The position numbers and the translations under genes were made by a program. From positions 30,223,209 to 30,287,208 of the forward strand of contig OX393549.1 in assembly GCA_947650365.1 (NCBI GenBank): a stretch of DNA of 64,000 bases. Reading direction: 5' to 3'. This DNA is from Chamaelirium japonicum. Lineage: Eukaryota > Streptophyta > Magnoliopsida > Liliales > Melanthiaceae. This document shows positions 36,365-51,649 of this stretch, piece by piece; within the stretch, counting starts at the first letter, position 1; every line of letters begins with the position of its first letter. The notes beneath the pieces were generated by a model. That model saw nothing but the letters and a program-made list of their open reading frames with translations, did not search any database and was not told where the DNA came from.

Positions 36365-37568
36365 TGTTGGGGGTAGTCAAAAACCACATATCTTGGATAG
36401 CATTGCAAACACACCTGAGATAGAGTTCTCGAGGGAGCCCGTCCGGGAGTTGGAACCCTCGAAAGCCGATCGTGCCCCCTTTCCAGCCCGCAAGGAGCCC
36501 GCCCCCAGCCCGCAAGGTGCTCGCCCCCAGCCCGCAAGAAGCTCGCCCCCATAGGGAGCTGGATGGACACCTTGTATCTGAGTGCAGCTCGCCCCCAGCC
36601 CGCAAGAAGCTCGCCCCCACAGGGAGCTGGATGGACACCTTGTATCTGAGTGCAGCTCGCCCTCTCAGCCCGCAAGGAGCTCGCCCCCACATGGAGCTGA
36701 ATGGACACCTTGTATCTGAGTGCAGCTCGCCCCTCCCAGACCCCGCAGGAGTTCGCACCCCCGTGCTCACTAAATCATCTTGACAGTGGAGCGAGATCCA
36801 CATTGGGCTGAACGAGCCCAAGGCCAAGGCACAGGAGCTCGCCCAAGGCCTGGCTCGCGTAGGAGCTCGCCCAAGTTCGCTCAAGAGCTCGCCTAGCTCG
36901 CGCATGAGCTCGCCTAGCTCGCTCAGCAGCTCGCCCATGCTCTCGTATGAGCTCGCCTAGCTCGCGCAGGAGCTCGCCCATGTTCGCTCAGGAGCTCGTC
37001 TAGCTCGCGCAGGAGCTCGCCCATGCTCGCTCAGGAGCTCGCCCAGACCCCTGTTTATCGAAGAGGTTGCTCCCGTGAGGTCCGACTCTTGATAAATACG
37101 GACGAAGGGGCGGAGCAGTGCAGGGCGAGCTTGCCTTTGCTTTCTCCCAGAGACCTCCCAGACTTGAACATTCTAGAATAGCCACCTGGCAGCGACAAGA
37201 AAGATGCTCTCCCACTCAAAACCGCCTGGCAGGCTCGATGACAAAGAATGTCAGGGGTGCGAGTGCCAAGGACTGTCAGAGGCCCACGCGAGCCAGATCG
37301 TGGGGGGTCTAGAAGGCGCCGGAAGAATCTCCACGTGTCGGGCCACCATAGGCCGCCAATGTCTATAAATGCACACCCCCAGGCTCCAAAGTACGGGTTC
37401 GAATCCCATTTCCCTACCACTTTGGTATACAACAGCTCGCCATTGTGCTACCGGAACTGACTTGAGCGTCGGAGGGTCTGCGCTCCTAAGGGAGCCAGCC
37501 GTTCTCACGTTCTCTTTTCTTTTGTCTTGCAGGTGGCTCGCAAGGACCAGTGACAAATCCCCCAAACA
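36365..37568 (+). repeat. Gypsy 3' LTR
   Basis: This 1,204-bp LTR has the same ends as the left copy. It is 22 bp longer because of one extra AGCCCGCAAGGTGCTCGCC-type unit near 36500-36530. About 20 substitutions separate the two, and the G-box (37332-37337), TATA box (37364-37370) and B-box-like motif (37396-37406) are all kept. It is followed by GATCG and satellite. Confidence 0.95.
37364..37370 (+). promoter_or_regulatory. TATA box in Gypsy 3' LTR
   Basis: This is the TATAAAT copy in the 3' LTR. It would start transcription about 170 bp before the element end and read out into the right satellite block, a possible source of satellite RNA. Confidence 0.55.
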
Positions 37569-39899
37569 GATCGTACGAATGAATTAGAATGGATACATTC
37601 GTGCGAATGAATTAGAATGGATACATTCGTGCGAAAGAATTAGAATAGATCGTATGAATGAATTAGAATGGATCCAATGAATGAATTAGAATGGATCGTG
37701 CGAATGAATTAGAATGGATCGTACGAATGAATTAGAATAGATCGTACGAATGAATTAGAATGGATCGTACGAATGGATCGTAAGAATGGATTAGAATGGA
37801 TCGTACGAATGGATTAGAATGGATCAATTCGAGCGAATGACTTAGAATGGATCGTACGAATGAATTAGAATGGATCGTACGAATAAATTAGAATGGATAC
37901 ATTCGTCCGAATGAATTAGAATGGATCATACGAATGAGTAAGAATGGATCATACGAATGAAATAGAATAGATTGTATGAATGAATTAGAATGGATCCTAC
38001 GAATGAATTAGAATGGATCGTGTGAAAGAATTAGAATGGATTGTATGAATGAATTAGAATGGATCGTATGAATGAATTAGAATGGATCGTGCGAAATGAA
38101 TTCGAATGGATCGTATGAATTCATTCTAATTCATTCATACAATCCATTCTAATTCTTTCACACGATCCATTCTAATTCATTCGTACGTTCCATTCTAATT
38201 CATTAGCACGATCCATGCTAATTCATTCGTTCGATCAATTCTAATTCATTAGCACGATCCATTCTAATTCATTCGTACGATCCATTCTAATTCATTCGCA
38301 CGATCCATTCTAATTCATTCATAGGATCCATTCTAATTCATTCGTACGATCCATTCTAATTCATTCGCACAAATGTATCCATTCTAATTCATTCGTACGA
38401 TCCATTCTAATTCATTCTCACGATCCATTCTAATTCATTCATACGATCCATTCTAATTCTTTCACACGATCTATTCTAATCCATTCTAATTCATTCGTAC
38501 GAATCCATTCTAATTCATTCGTACAATCTATTCTATTTTATTCGTACGATCCATTCTTACTCATTCGTATGATCCATTCTAATTCATTCGGACGAATGTA
38601 TCCATTCTAATTTATTCGTACGATCCATTCTAATTCATTCGTACGATCCATTCTAATTCATTCGCTCGAATGTATCCATTCTAATCCATTCGTACGATCC
38701 ATTCTAATCCATTCGTGCGATCCATTCTAATTCATTCTCATGAATGTAACCATTCTAATTCATTTATTTGATCCATTCTAATTCATTCGTACGGTCCATT
38801 CTAACTCATTAGCACGATCCATGCTAATTCATTTGTTCGATCAATTCTAATTCATTAGCACGATCCATTCTAATTCATTCGTACGATCCTTTCTAATTCA
38901 TTCGCACGATCCATTCTAATTCCTTCATAGGATCCATTCTAATTCATTCATACGATCTATTCTAATTCTTTCGCACGAATGTATCCATTCTAATTCATTC
39001 GCACGAATGTATCCATTCTAATTCATTCGTATGATCCATTCTAATTCATTCGTACGATCCATTCTAATTCATTCGTACGATCCATTCTAATTCATTCATA
39101 CGATCTATTCTAATTCATTTATACAATCCATTCTAATTCTTTCACACGATCCATTCTAATTCATTCGTACAATCCATTCTAATTCATTCGCACAATCCAT
39201 TCTATTTCATTTGTACGATCCATTCTTACTCATTCGTATGATCCATTCTAATTCATTCGCATGAATGTATCCATAATGGATCATACGAATGAGTAAGAAT
39301 GGATCGTACAAATGAAATAGAATGGATTGTGCGAATGAATTAGAATGGACTGTACGAATGAATTAGACATACGAATGAATTAGAATGGATACATTCATGC
39401 GAATAAATTAGAATGGATCATACGAATGAGTAAGAATGGATCGTCATTCTAATTCATTCGTATGATCCATTCTAATTCATTTGTATCCATTCTATTTCAT
39501 TCGCACGATCCATTCTAATTCATTCGCGCAATCTATTCTAATTCATTCGTACGATCCATTCTAATTCATTTGTACGATCCATTCTAATTCATTCATACAA
39601 TCCATTCTAATTTATTCGCACAAATGTATCCATTCTAATTCATTCGTACAATCCATTCTAATTCATTCGCACAATCTATCCTAATTCATTCATACGATCC
39701 ATTCTAATTCATTCGCACGAATGTATCCATTCTAATTCATTCATACGATCCATTCTACTTCATTCATACGAATGGATCGTACGAATGAATTAGAATGGAT
39801 ACATTCGTGCGAATGAATTAGAATGGATCGTATGAATGAATTAGAATAGATTTTGTGAATGAATTAGAACTGATCGTACGAATGAATTAGAATGGATAC

Positions 39900-40300
39900 A
39901 TTCGTACGAATGAATTAGAATGGATTGTATGAATGAATTAGAATGGATCCTATGAATGAATTAGAATGGATTGTACGAATGAGTAAGAATGGATTGTACG
40001 AATGAATTAGAATAGATTGCGCGAATGAATTAGAATGGATCGTGCGAATGAAATAGAATGGATACAAATGAATTAGAATGGATCATACAAATGAATTAGA
40101 ATGACGATCCATTCTTACTCATTTGTATGATCCATTCTAATTTATTCGCACGAATGTATCCATTCTAATTCATTCGTACGTCTAATTCATTCGTACGGTC
40201 CATTCTAATTCATTCGCACAATCCATTCTATTTCATTCGTACGATCCATTCTTACTCATTCGTATGATCCATTATGGATACATTCGTGCGAATGAATTAG
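39900..40300. repeat. Partial third copy of duplication B
   Basis: This stretch shares ATTGCGCGAATG, GAATGGATACAAATG, GAATGACGATCC, ACGTCTAATTC and ATCCATTATGGAT in the same order with about 49560-49850 and 52595-52880. It shows that blocks have also moved over about 9 kb. Confidence 0.65.
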
Positions 40301-43300
40301 AATGGATCATACGAATGAGTAAGAATGGATCGTACAAATGAAATAGAATGGATTGTGGGAATGAATTAGAATGGATCGTACGAATGAATTAGAATGGATC
40401 ATGTGAAAGAATTAGAATGGATTGTATGAATGAATTAGAATAGATCGTATGAATGAATTAGAATGGATCGTACGAATGAATTAGAATGGATCGTACAAAT
40501 GAGTTAGAATGGATACATTCGCGAATGAATTAGAATGGATCGTATGAATGAATTAGAATGGATCGTACGAATGAATTAGAATGGATCGTACGAATGAATT
40601 AGAATGGATCTTACGAATGAATTAGAATGGATCGTACGAATGAATTAGAATGGATCGTACGAATGAATTAGAATGGATACATTTGTGCGAATGAATTAGA
40701 ATGGATCGTACGAATGAATTAGAATGGATCGTATGAATGAATTAGAATGGATCGTACGAATGAATTAGAATGGATCGCACGAAGGAATTAGAATGGATCG
40801 TACGAATGAATTAGAATGGATATATTCGTGCAAATGAATTAGAATGGATCGTATGAATGTATTAGAATGGATCGTATGAGTGAATTAGAATGGATTGTAT
40901 GAATGAATTAGAATGGATCGTACGAATGAATTAGAATGGATCATACGAATTAATTAGAATGGATCATACGAATGAATTAGAATGGATCGTACGAATGAAT
41001 TAGAATTAGAATGGATATATTCGTGCGAATGAATTAGAATGGATACATTCGTGCGAAAGAATTAGAATAGATCGTATGAATGAATTAGAATGGATCCTAT
41101 GAATGAATTAGAATGGATCGTGCGAATGAATTAGAATGGATCGTACGAATGAATTAGAATGGATACATTCGTGCGAATGAATTAGAATGGATCGGACGAA
41201 TGAATTAGAATGGATCGTACGAATGAATTAGAATGGATCAAATGAATGAATTAGAATGGTTACATTCATGCGAATGAATTAGAATGGATCGTACGAATGG
41301 ATTAGAATGGATCGTACGAATGGATTAGAATGAATACATTCGAGCGAATGAATTAGAATGGATCGTACGAATGAATTAGAATCGACCGTACGAATGAATT
41401 AGAATGGATCGTACGAATGAATTAGAATGGATCGTGTGAAAGAATTAGAATGGATTGTATGAATGAATTAGAATAGATCGTATGAATGAATTAGAATGGA
41501 TCGTACGAATGAATTAGAATGGATCGTACGAATGAATTAGAATGGATCGTACGAATGAATTAGAATGGATACATTCGTGCGAATGAATTAGAATGGATAC
41601 ATTCGTGCGAAAGAATTAGAATAGATCGTATGAATAAACTAGAATGGATCCTATGAATGATTTAGAATGGATCGTGCAAATGAATTAGAATGGATCGTAC
41701 GAATGAATTAGAATGGATCGTGTGAAAGAATTAGAATGGATCGTACGAATGAATTAGAATCGATCGTGCGAATGAATTAGAATGGATTGTACGAATGAAT
41801 TAGAATGGATACATTTGTGCGAATGAATTAGAATGGATCGTACGAATGAATTATAATGGATCATGCTAATGAATTAGAATTGATCGAACGAATGAATTAG
41901 CATGGGTCGTGCTAATGAATTAGAATGGATCGTACGAATGAATTAGAATGGATCGTGCGAATGAATTAGAATGGATCGTACGAATGAATTAGAATGGATC
42001 GTGCTAATGAATTAGAATTGATCGAACGAATGAATTAGCATGGATCGTGCTAATGAATTAGAATGGATCGTACGAATGAATTAGAATGGATCAAATGAAT
42101 GAATTAGAATGGTTACATTCATGCGAATGAATTAGAATGGATCGTACGAATGGATTAGAATGGATCGTACGAATGGATTAAAATGGATACATTCGAGCGA
42201 ATGAATTAGAATGGATCGTACAAATGAATTAGAATGGATCGTATGAATAAATTAGAATGGATACATTCGTCCGAATGAATTAGAATGGATCATACGAATG
42301 AGTAAGAATGGATCGTACGAATGAAATAGAATAGATTGTACGAATGAATTAGAATGGATTCGTACGAATGAATTAGAATGGATTAGAATAGATCGTGTGA
42401 AAGAATTAGAATGGATTGTACGAATGAATTAGAATGGATCGTGCGAATGAATTAGAATGGATCGTACGAATGAATTAGAATGGATACATTTGTGTGAATG
42501 AATTAGAATGGATCGTACGAATGAATTAGAATGGATACATTCGTGCGAATGAATTAGAATGGATACATTCGTGCGAAAGAATTAGAATAGATCGTATGAA
42601 TGAATTAGAATGGATCCTATGAATGAATTAGAATGGATCGTGCGAATGAATTAGAATGGATCGTACGAATGAATTAGAATGGATCGTGCTAATGAATTAG
42701 AATTGATCGAACGAATGAATTAGCATGGATCATGCTAATGAATTAGAAAGGAACGTACGAATGAATTAGAATGGATCGTGTGAAAGAATTAGAATGGATT
42801 GTATGAATGAATTAGAATGAATTCGTACGATCCATTCGAATTCATTCGCACGATCCATTCTAATTCTTTCATACGATCCATTCTAATTCATTCATACAAT
42901 CCATTCTAATTCTTTCACATGATCCATTCTAATTCATTCGTAGGATCCATTCAAATTCATTCGTACAATCTATTCTATTTCATTCGTACGATCCATTCTT
43001 ACTCATTCGTATGATCCATTCTAATTCATTCGGACGAATGTATCCATTCTAATTTATTCGTACGATCCATTCTAATTCATTCGTACGATCCATTCTAATT
43101 CACTCGCTCGAATGTATCCATTCTAATCCATTCGTACAATCCATTCTAATCCATTCGTACGATCCATTCTAATTCATTCGTACGATCTATTCTAATTCAT
43201 TCGTACGATCCATTCTAATTCATTCGCACGATCCATTCTAATTCATTCATAGGATCCATTCTAATTCATTCATACAATCTATTCTAATTCTTTCGCACGA

Positions 43301-46300
43301 ATGTATCCATTCTAATTCATTCGCACGAATGTATCCATTCTAATTCATTCGTACGATCCATTCTAATTCATTCGTACGATCCATTCTAATTCATTCATAC
43401 GATCTATTCTAATTCATTCATACAATACATTCTAATTCTTTCACACGATCCATTCTAATTCATTCATATGATCCATTTTAATTCATTCGTACGATCCATT
43501 CTAATTCATATGCATAAAGGTATCCATTCTAATCCATTCGTAGGATCCATTCTAATCCACTCGTACGATCCATTCTAATTCATTCGTACGATCCATTCTA
43601 ATTCATTCGCTCGAATGTATCCATTCTAATCCATTCGTACGATCCATTCTAATCCATTTGTACGATCCATTCTAATTCATTCGCATGAATGTGACCATTC
43701 TAATTCATTCATACGATCCATTCTAATTCATTCGTACGATCCATTCTAATTCATTCGTACGATCCATTCTAATTCATTCGTACGATCCATTCTAATTCAT
43801 TCGCACGAATGTATCCATTCTAGTTCATTCGTACGATCCATTCTAATTCATTCATACGATCCATTCTAATTCATTCATACAATCCATTCTAATTCTTTCA
43901 CACGATCCATTCTAATTCATTCATAGGATCCATTCTAATTCATTTGTATGAATGTAACCATTCTAATTCATTCGTACGATCCATTCTAATTCATTCGTAC
44001 GATCCATTCTAATTCATTCGTACGATCCATTCTAATTCATTCGTACGATCCATTCTAATTCATTCGCACGAATGTATCCATTCTAGTTCATTCGTACGAT
44101 CCATTCTAATTCATTCGTACGATCCATTCTAATTCATTCATATAATCCATTCTAATTCTTTCACACGATCCATTCTAATCCATTCGTATGATCCATTCTA
44201 ATTCATTCGGTCGAATGTATCCATTCTAATTTATTCGTACGATCCATTCTAATTCATTCGTACGATCCAGTCTAATTCATTCGTACGATCCATTCTTACT
44301 CATTCATATGATCCATTCTAATTCATTCGTACGATCCATTCTAATTCATTCGTATGATCGATTCTAATTCATTCGCACTATCCATTATAATTCATTCGTA
44401 CGATCCATTCTAATTCATTCGTATGATCCATTCTAATTTATTCGTTCTAATATATCCATTCTAATTCATTCCGTACGATCCATTCTAATTCATTCGTACG
44501 ATCCATTCTAATTCATTCGTACGAATGTATCCATTCTAATTCATTCGTACGATCCATTCTAATTCATTCGTACGATCCATTCTAATTCATTCGGACGAAT
44601 GTATCCATTCTAATTTATTCGTACGATCCATTCTAATTCATTCATTTGATCCATTCTAATTCATTCGTACGATCCATTCTAATTTATTCGTCCGATCCAT
44701 TCTAATTCATTCGCATGAATGTATCCATTCTAATTCATTCGTACGATCCATTATAATTCATTCGTACGATCCATTCTAATTCATTCGTAAGATCCATTCT
44801 AATTTATTCGTACGATCCATTCTAATTCATTCGTACGATCCATTCTAATTCATTCGCACGAATGTATCCATTCTAGTTCATTCGCACGATCTATTCTAAT
44901 TCATTCATACAATCCATTCTAATTCTTTCACACGATCCATTCTAATTCATTCGTACGATCCATTCTAATTCATTCGCACAATCCATTCTATTTCATTCGT
45001 ACGATCCATTCTTACTCATTCGTATGATCCATTCTAATTCATTCGCACGATACGAATGAATTAGAATGGATCGTGCGAATGAATTAGAATGGATCGTACG
45101 AATGAATTAGAATGGATCGTACGAATGAACTAGAATGGATACATTCGTGCGAATGAATTAGAATGGATCGTACGAATGAATTAGAATGGATCGTACGAAT
45201 GAATTAGAATGGATCTTACGAATGAATTAGAATGGATCGTACGAATGAATTAGAATGGATCGTACGAATGAATTAGATTGGATACATTCGTGCGAATGAA
45301 TTAGAATGGATCGGACGAATGAATTAGAATGGATCGTACGAATGATTTAGAATGGATCGTACGAATGAATTAGAATGGATCGTACGAATAAATTAGAATG
45401 GATACATTCGTCCGAATGAATTAGAATGGATCATACGAATGAGTAAGAATGGATCGTACGAATGAAATAGAATGGATCGTACGAATGAACTAGAATGGAT
45501 ACATTCGTGCGAATGAATTAGAATGGATCGTACGAATGAATTAGAATGGATCGTACGAATGAATTAGAATGGATCTTACGAATGAATTAGAATGGATCGT
45601 ACGAATGAATTAGAATGGATCGTACGAATGGATTAGAATGTATACATTCGTGCGAATGAATTAGAATGGATCGGACGAATGAATTAGAATGGATCGTACG
45701 AATGAATTAGAATGGATCGTACGAATGAATTAGAATGGATCGTACAAATAAGTTAGAATGGATCGTATGAATAAATTAGAATGGATACATTCGTCCGAAT
45801 GAATTAGAATGGATCATACGAATGAATTAAAATGGATCGTACAAATGAATTAGAATGGATCATATTAATGAATTAGAATGGATCGTACGAATGAATTAGA
45901 ATGGATACATTCGTGCGAATGAATTAGAATGGATCGTGCACGAATGTATCCATTCTAATTCATTCGTGCGATCCATTCTGCATAAAGGTATCCATTCTAA
46001 TCCATTCGTAGGATCCATTCTAATTCATTCGTACGATCCATTCTAATTCATTCGCTCGAATGTATCCATTCTAATCCATTCATACGATCCATTCTAATCC
46101 ATTCGTACGATCCATTCTAATTCATTCGCATGAATATAACCATTCTAATTCATTCATTTGATCCATTCTAATTCATTCGTACGATCCATTCTAATTCATT
46201 CGTCCGATCCATTTTAATTCATTCGCACGAATGTATCCATTCTAATTCATTCGTACGATCCATTCTAATTCATTCGTACGATCCATTCTAATTCATTCGT

Positions 46301-48611
46301 AAGATCCATTCTAATTCATTCGTATGATCCATTCTAATTCATTCGTACGATCCATTCTAATTCATTCGCACGAATGTATCCATTCAAGTTCATTCGTACG
46401 ACCCATTCTATTCCATTCGTACGATCCATTCTAATTCATTCGCATGAATGTAACCATTCTAATTCATTCATTTGATCCATTCTAATTCATTGGTACGATC
46501 CATTCTTATTCATTCGTCCGATCCATTCTAATTCATTCCCACGAATGTATCCATTCTAATTCATTCGCACGATCCATTCTAATTCATTCGTACGATCCAT
46601 TCTTATTCATTCGTAGGATCTTAGAATGGAATATACGAATGAATTAGAATGGATCATACGAATGAATTAGAATGGATCGTATGAATGAATTAGAATGGAT
46701 CGTACGAATGAATTAGAATGGATCGTGCGAATGAATTCGAATGGATCCTACGACCCATTCTAATTCATTCATACAATCCATTCTAATTCATTCGCACGAA
46801 TGTATCCATTCTAATCCATTCGTACGATCCATTCTAATCCATTCGTACAATCCATTCTAATTCATTCTCACAAATGTATCCATTCTAATTCATTCGTACG
46901 ATCCATTCTAATTCATTCGTACGATCCATTCTATGATCCATTCTAATTCATTCGTATATTCCATTCTAATTCATTAGCACGATCCATGCTAATGAATTAG
47001 AATGGATCGTACGAATATATTAGAATGGATCGTGTGAAAGAATTAGAATGGATTGTATGAATGAATTAGAATGGATCGTATGAATGGATTAGAATAGATA
47101 CATTCGTGCGAATGAATTAGAATGGATCGTGCGAATCAATTAGACTGGATCGTGCGAATGAATAAGAATAGATCATACGAATGAATTAGAATGGATCGTA
47201 CGAATGAATTAGAATGAATTAGAATAGATCGTACGAATGAATTAGAATGGATCGTACGAATAAATTAGAATGGATCGTACGAATGAATTAGAATGGATCG
47301 TACGAATGAATTAGAATGGAAACATTCGTGCGAATGAATTAGAACAGATCGTGTGAATCAATTAGACTGGATCGTGCGAATGAATAAGAATAGATCATAC
47401 GAATGAATTATAATGGATCGTACGAATTAATTAGAATGGATACATTCGTGCGAATGAATTAGAATGGATTGTATGAATGAATTAGAATGGATCGTACGAA
47501 TGAATTAGAATGGATCATACGAATTTATTAGAATGGATCATACGAATGAATTAGAATGGATCCTACGAATGAATTAGAATGGATCGAACGAATGAATTAG
47601 AATGGATCGTGCGAATGAATTAGAATGGATCGTACGAATGAATTAGAATGGATACATTTGTGCGAATGAATTAGAATGGATCGTACGAATGAATTAGAAT
47701 GGATCGTATGAATGAATTAGAATGGGTCGTACGAATGAATTAGAATGGATCGTGCGAATGAATTAGAATGGATCGTACGAATGAATTAGAGTGGATCGTG
47801 TGAAAGAATTAGAATGGATCGTACGAATGAATTAGAATGGATCGTGCGAATGAATTAGAATGGATCGTATGAATGAATTAGAATAGATTTTGTGAATGAA
47901 TTAGAACTGATCGTACGAATGAATTAGAATGGATCATACGAATGAATTAGAATGGATACATTTGTGCGAATGAATTAGAATGGATCGTACGAATGAATTA
48001 GAATGGATCGTATGAATGAATTAGAATGGATACATTCGTGCGAATGAATTAGAATGGATCGTGCGAATCCATTAGACTGGATCGTGCGAATGAATAAGAA
48101 TGGATCATACGAATGAATTAGAATGGATCGTACGAATTAATTAGAATGGATATATTCGTGCGAATGAATTAGAATGGATTGTATGAATGAATTAGAATGA
48201 ATCGTACTAATGAATTAGAATGGATCATACGAATTAATTAGAATGGATCATACGAATGAATTAGAATGGATCGTACGAATGAACTAGAATGGATCGTACG
48301 AATGAAATAGAATAGATTGTACGAATGAATTAGAATGGATTCGTACGAATGAATTAGAATGGATACATTCGTGCGAATGAATTAGAATGGATACATTCGT
48401 GCGAAAGAATTAGAATAGATCGTATGAATGATTTAGAATGGATCCTATGAATGAATTAGAATGGATCGTGCGAATAAATTAGAATGGATCGTACGAATGA
48501 ATTAGAATGGATCGTGCTAATGAATTAGAATTGATCGAACGGATGAATTAGAATGCATCGTATGAAAGAATTAGAATGGATATATTCGTGCGAATGAATT
48601 AGAATGAATCG

Positions 48612-51600
48612 CACGATCCATTCTAATTAATTCATACGATCCATTCTAATTAATTCGTACAATGCATTCTAATTCTTTCACACGATCCATTCTAATTCAT
48701 TCGTACGATCCATTCTAATTCATTAATATGATCCATTCTAATTCATTCGTACGATCCATTCTAGTTCATATGCACAAAGGTATCCATTCTAATCCATTCG
48801 TAGGATCCATTCTAATCCATTCGTACGATCCATTCTACTTCATTCGTACGATCCATTCTAATTCATTCGCTCGAATGTATCCATTCTAATCCATTCGTAC
48901 GATCCATTCTAATCCATTCGTACGATCCATTCTAATTCATTCGCATGAATGTAACCATTCTAATTCATTCATTTGATCAATTCTAATTCATTCGTACGAT
49001 CCATTCTAATTCATTCGTCCGATCCATTCTAATTCATTCGCATGAATGTATCCATTCTAATTCATTCATACGATCCATTCTAATTCATTCGTACGATCCA
49101 TTCTAATTCATTCGTAAGATCCATTCTAATTCATTCGTACGATCCATTCTAATTCATTCGTACGATCCATTCTAATTCATTCGCACGAATGTATCCATTC
49201 TAGTTCATTCGTACGATCCATTCTAATTCATTCGCACAATCTATTCTAATTCATTCATACGATCCATTCTAATTTATTCGCACGAATGTATCCATTCTAA
49301 TTCATTTGTACGATCCATTCTAATTCATTCGCACAATCTATTCTAATTCATTCATACGATCCATTCGAATTCATTCGCACGAATGGCGAATGAATTCGAA
49401 TGGATCGTATGAATGAATTAGAATAGATTGTGCGAATGAATTAGAATGGATCGTACGAATGAATTAGAATGGATACATTCGTGCGAATAAATTAGAATGG
49501 ATTGTATGAATGAATTAGAATGGATCGTACGAATGAATTAGAATGGATCGTACGAATGAATTAGAATAGATTGCGCGAATGAATTAGAATGGATCGTGCG
49601 AATGAAATAGAATGGATACAAATGAATTAGAATGGATCATACAAATGAATTAGAATGACGATCCATTCTTACTCATTCGTATGATCCATTCTAATTTATT
49701 CGCACCGAATGTATCCATTCTAATTCATTCGTACGTCTAATTCATTCGTACGGTCCATTCTAATTCATTCGCACAATCCATTCTATTTCACTCGTACGAT
49801 CCATTCTTACTCATTCGTATGATCCATTATGGATACATTCGTGCGAATGAATTAGAATGGATCATACGAATGAGTAAGAATGGATCGTACGAATGAAATA
49901 GAATGGATCGTGTGAAAGAATTAGAATGGATCGTACGAATGAATTAGAATGGATCGTGTGAAAGAATTAGAATGGATTGTATGAATGAATTAGAATAGAT
50001 CGTATGAATGAATTAGAATGGATCGTACGAATGAATTAGAATGGATCGTACGAATGAATTAGAATGGATCGTACGAATGAATTAGAATGGATACATTCGT
50101 GCGAATGAATTTGAATGGATACATTCGTGCGAAAGAATTAGAATAGATCGTATGAATGAATTAGAATGGATCCTATGAATGAATTAGAATGGATCATGCG
50201 AATGAATTAGAATGGATCCTACGAATGAATTAGAATGGATCGTGCTAATGAATTAGAATTGATCGAACGAATGAATTAGCATGGATCGTGCTAATGAATT
50301 AGAATGGAACGTACGAATGAATTAGAATGGATCGTGTGAAAGAATTAGAATGGATTATATGAATGAATTAGAATGAATTCATACGATCCATTCTAATTCA
50401 TTCGCACGATCCATTCTAATTCATTCATACGATCCATTCTAATTCATTCATACAATCCATTCTAATTCTTTCACACGATCCATTCTAATTCATTCGTAGG
50501 ATCCATTCTAATTCATTCGTACAATCTATTCTATTTCATTCGTACGATCCATTCTTACTCATTCGTATGATCCATTCTAATTCATTCGGACGAATATCTC
50601 CATTCTAATTTATTCGTACGATCCATTCTAATTCATTCGTACGATCCATTCAAATTCATTCGTACGATCCATTCTTACTCATTCGTATGATCCATTCTAA
50701 TTCATTCGTACGATCCATTCTAATTCATTCGTATGATCGATTCTTATTCATTCGCACTATCCATTCTAATTCATTCGTACGATCCATTCTAATTCATTCG
50801 TATGATCCATTCTAATTTATTCGTTCAAATATATCAATTCTAATTCATTCGCACGATCCATTCTAATTCATTCGCACGAATGTATCCATTCTAATTCATT
50901 TGCACGATCCATTCTAATTCATTCCTATGATCTATTCTAATTCATTCGTACGATCCATTCTAATTCATTCTAATTCATTCGTACGATCCATTCTACGATC
51001 CATTCTAATTCATTCGTATATTCCATTCTAATTCATTAGCACGATCCATGCTAATGAATTAGAATGGATCGTACGATCGAATCTAATTCATTCATACGAT
51101 CCATTCTTACTCATTCGTATAATCCATTCTAATTCAATCGTACGATCCATTCTAATTCATTCGTACGATCCATTCTAATTCCTTCGTACGATCCATTCTA
51201 ATTCATTCGTACGATCCATTCTAATTCATTCGTACGATCCATTCTAATTCCTTCGTACGATCCATTCTAATTCATTCGTACAATCTATTCTAATTCATTC
51301 GTACGAATGGATACATTCGTGTGAATGAATTAGAATGGATCGTACGAATGAGTAAGAATGGATCGTACGAATGAAATAGAATGGATTGCACGAATGAATT
51401 AGAATTGATCGTACGAATGAATTAGAATGGATCGTGCGAATGAATTAGAATGGATCGTACGAATGAATTAGAATGGATCGTACGAATGAACTAGAATGGA
51501 TACATTCGTGCGAATGAATTAGAATGGATCGTACGAATGAATTAGAATGGATCATACGAATGAATTAGAATGGATCATACGAATTAAGTAGAATGGATCA

Positions 51601-51640
51601 TACGAATGAATTAGAATGGATCGTACGAATGAATTAGAAT
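48612..51640. repeat. Segmental duplication B, copy 1
   Basis: A segment of about 3.03 kb, with at least nine orientation switches, recurs immediately downstream. Ordered markers: GCATTCTAATTCTTTCACACG, the CACAAAGGTATCC variant, CGCACGAATGGCGAATG, GAATGACGATCCATTC, ACGTCTAATTC, ATCCATTATGGAT and GCACGATCCATGCTAATG. Confidence 0.8.
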
Positions 51641-51649
51641 GAATCGTAC

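Larger units (their letters stand above)
24798..37568 (+). mobile_element. Ty3/Gypsy LTR retrotransposon, Tat lineage
   Basis: A 12,771-bp element has LTRs of 1,182 and 1,204 bp and a perfect 5-bp duplication GATCG (24793-24797 and 37569-37573). Its order is Gag, protease, RT, RNase H, a second (archaeal-type) RNase H and integrase; RT before integrase means Gypsy. The second RNase H and an antisense gene after pol place it in the Tat lineage, whose members such as Grande carry extra frames there. About 20 substitutions plus one 22-bp indel separate the LTRs (about 1.7%), so it may be slightly older than the Copia element. Several stops and frameshifts make it non-autonomous. Confidence 0.96.
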
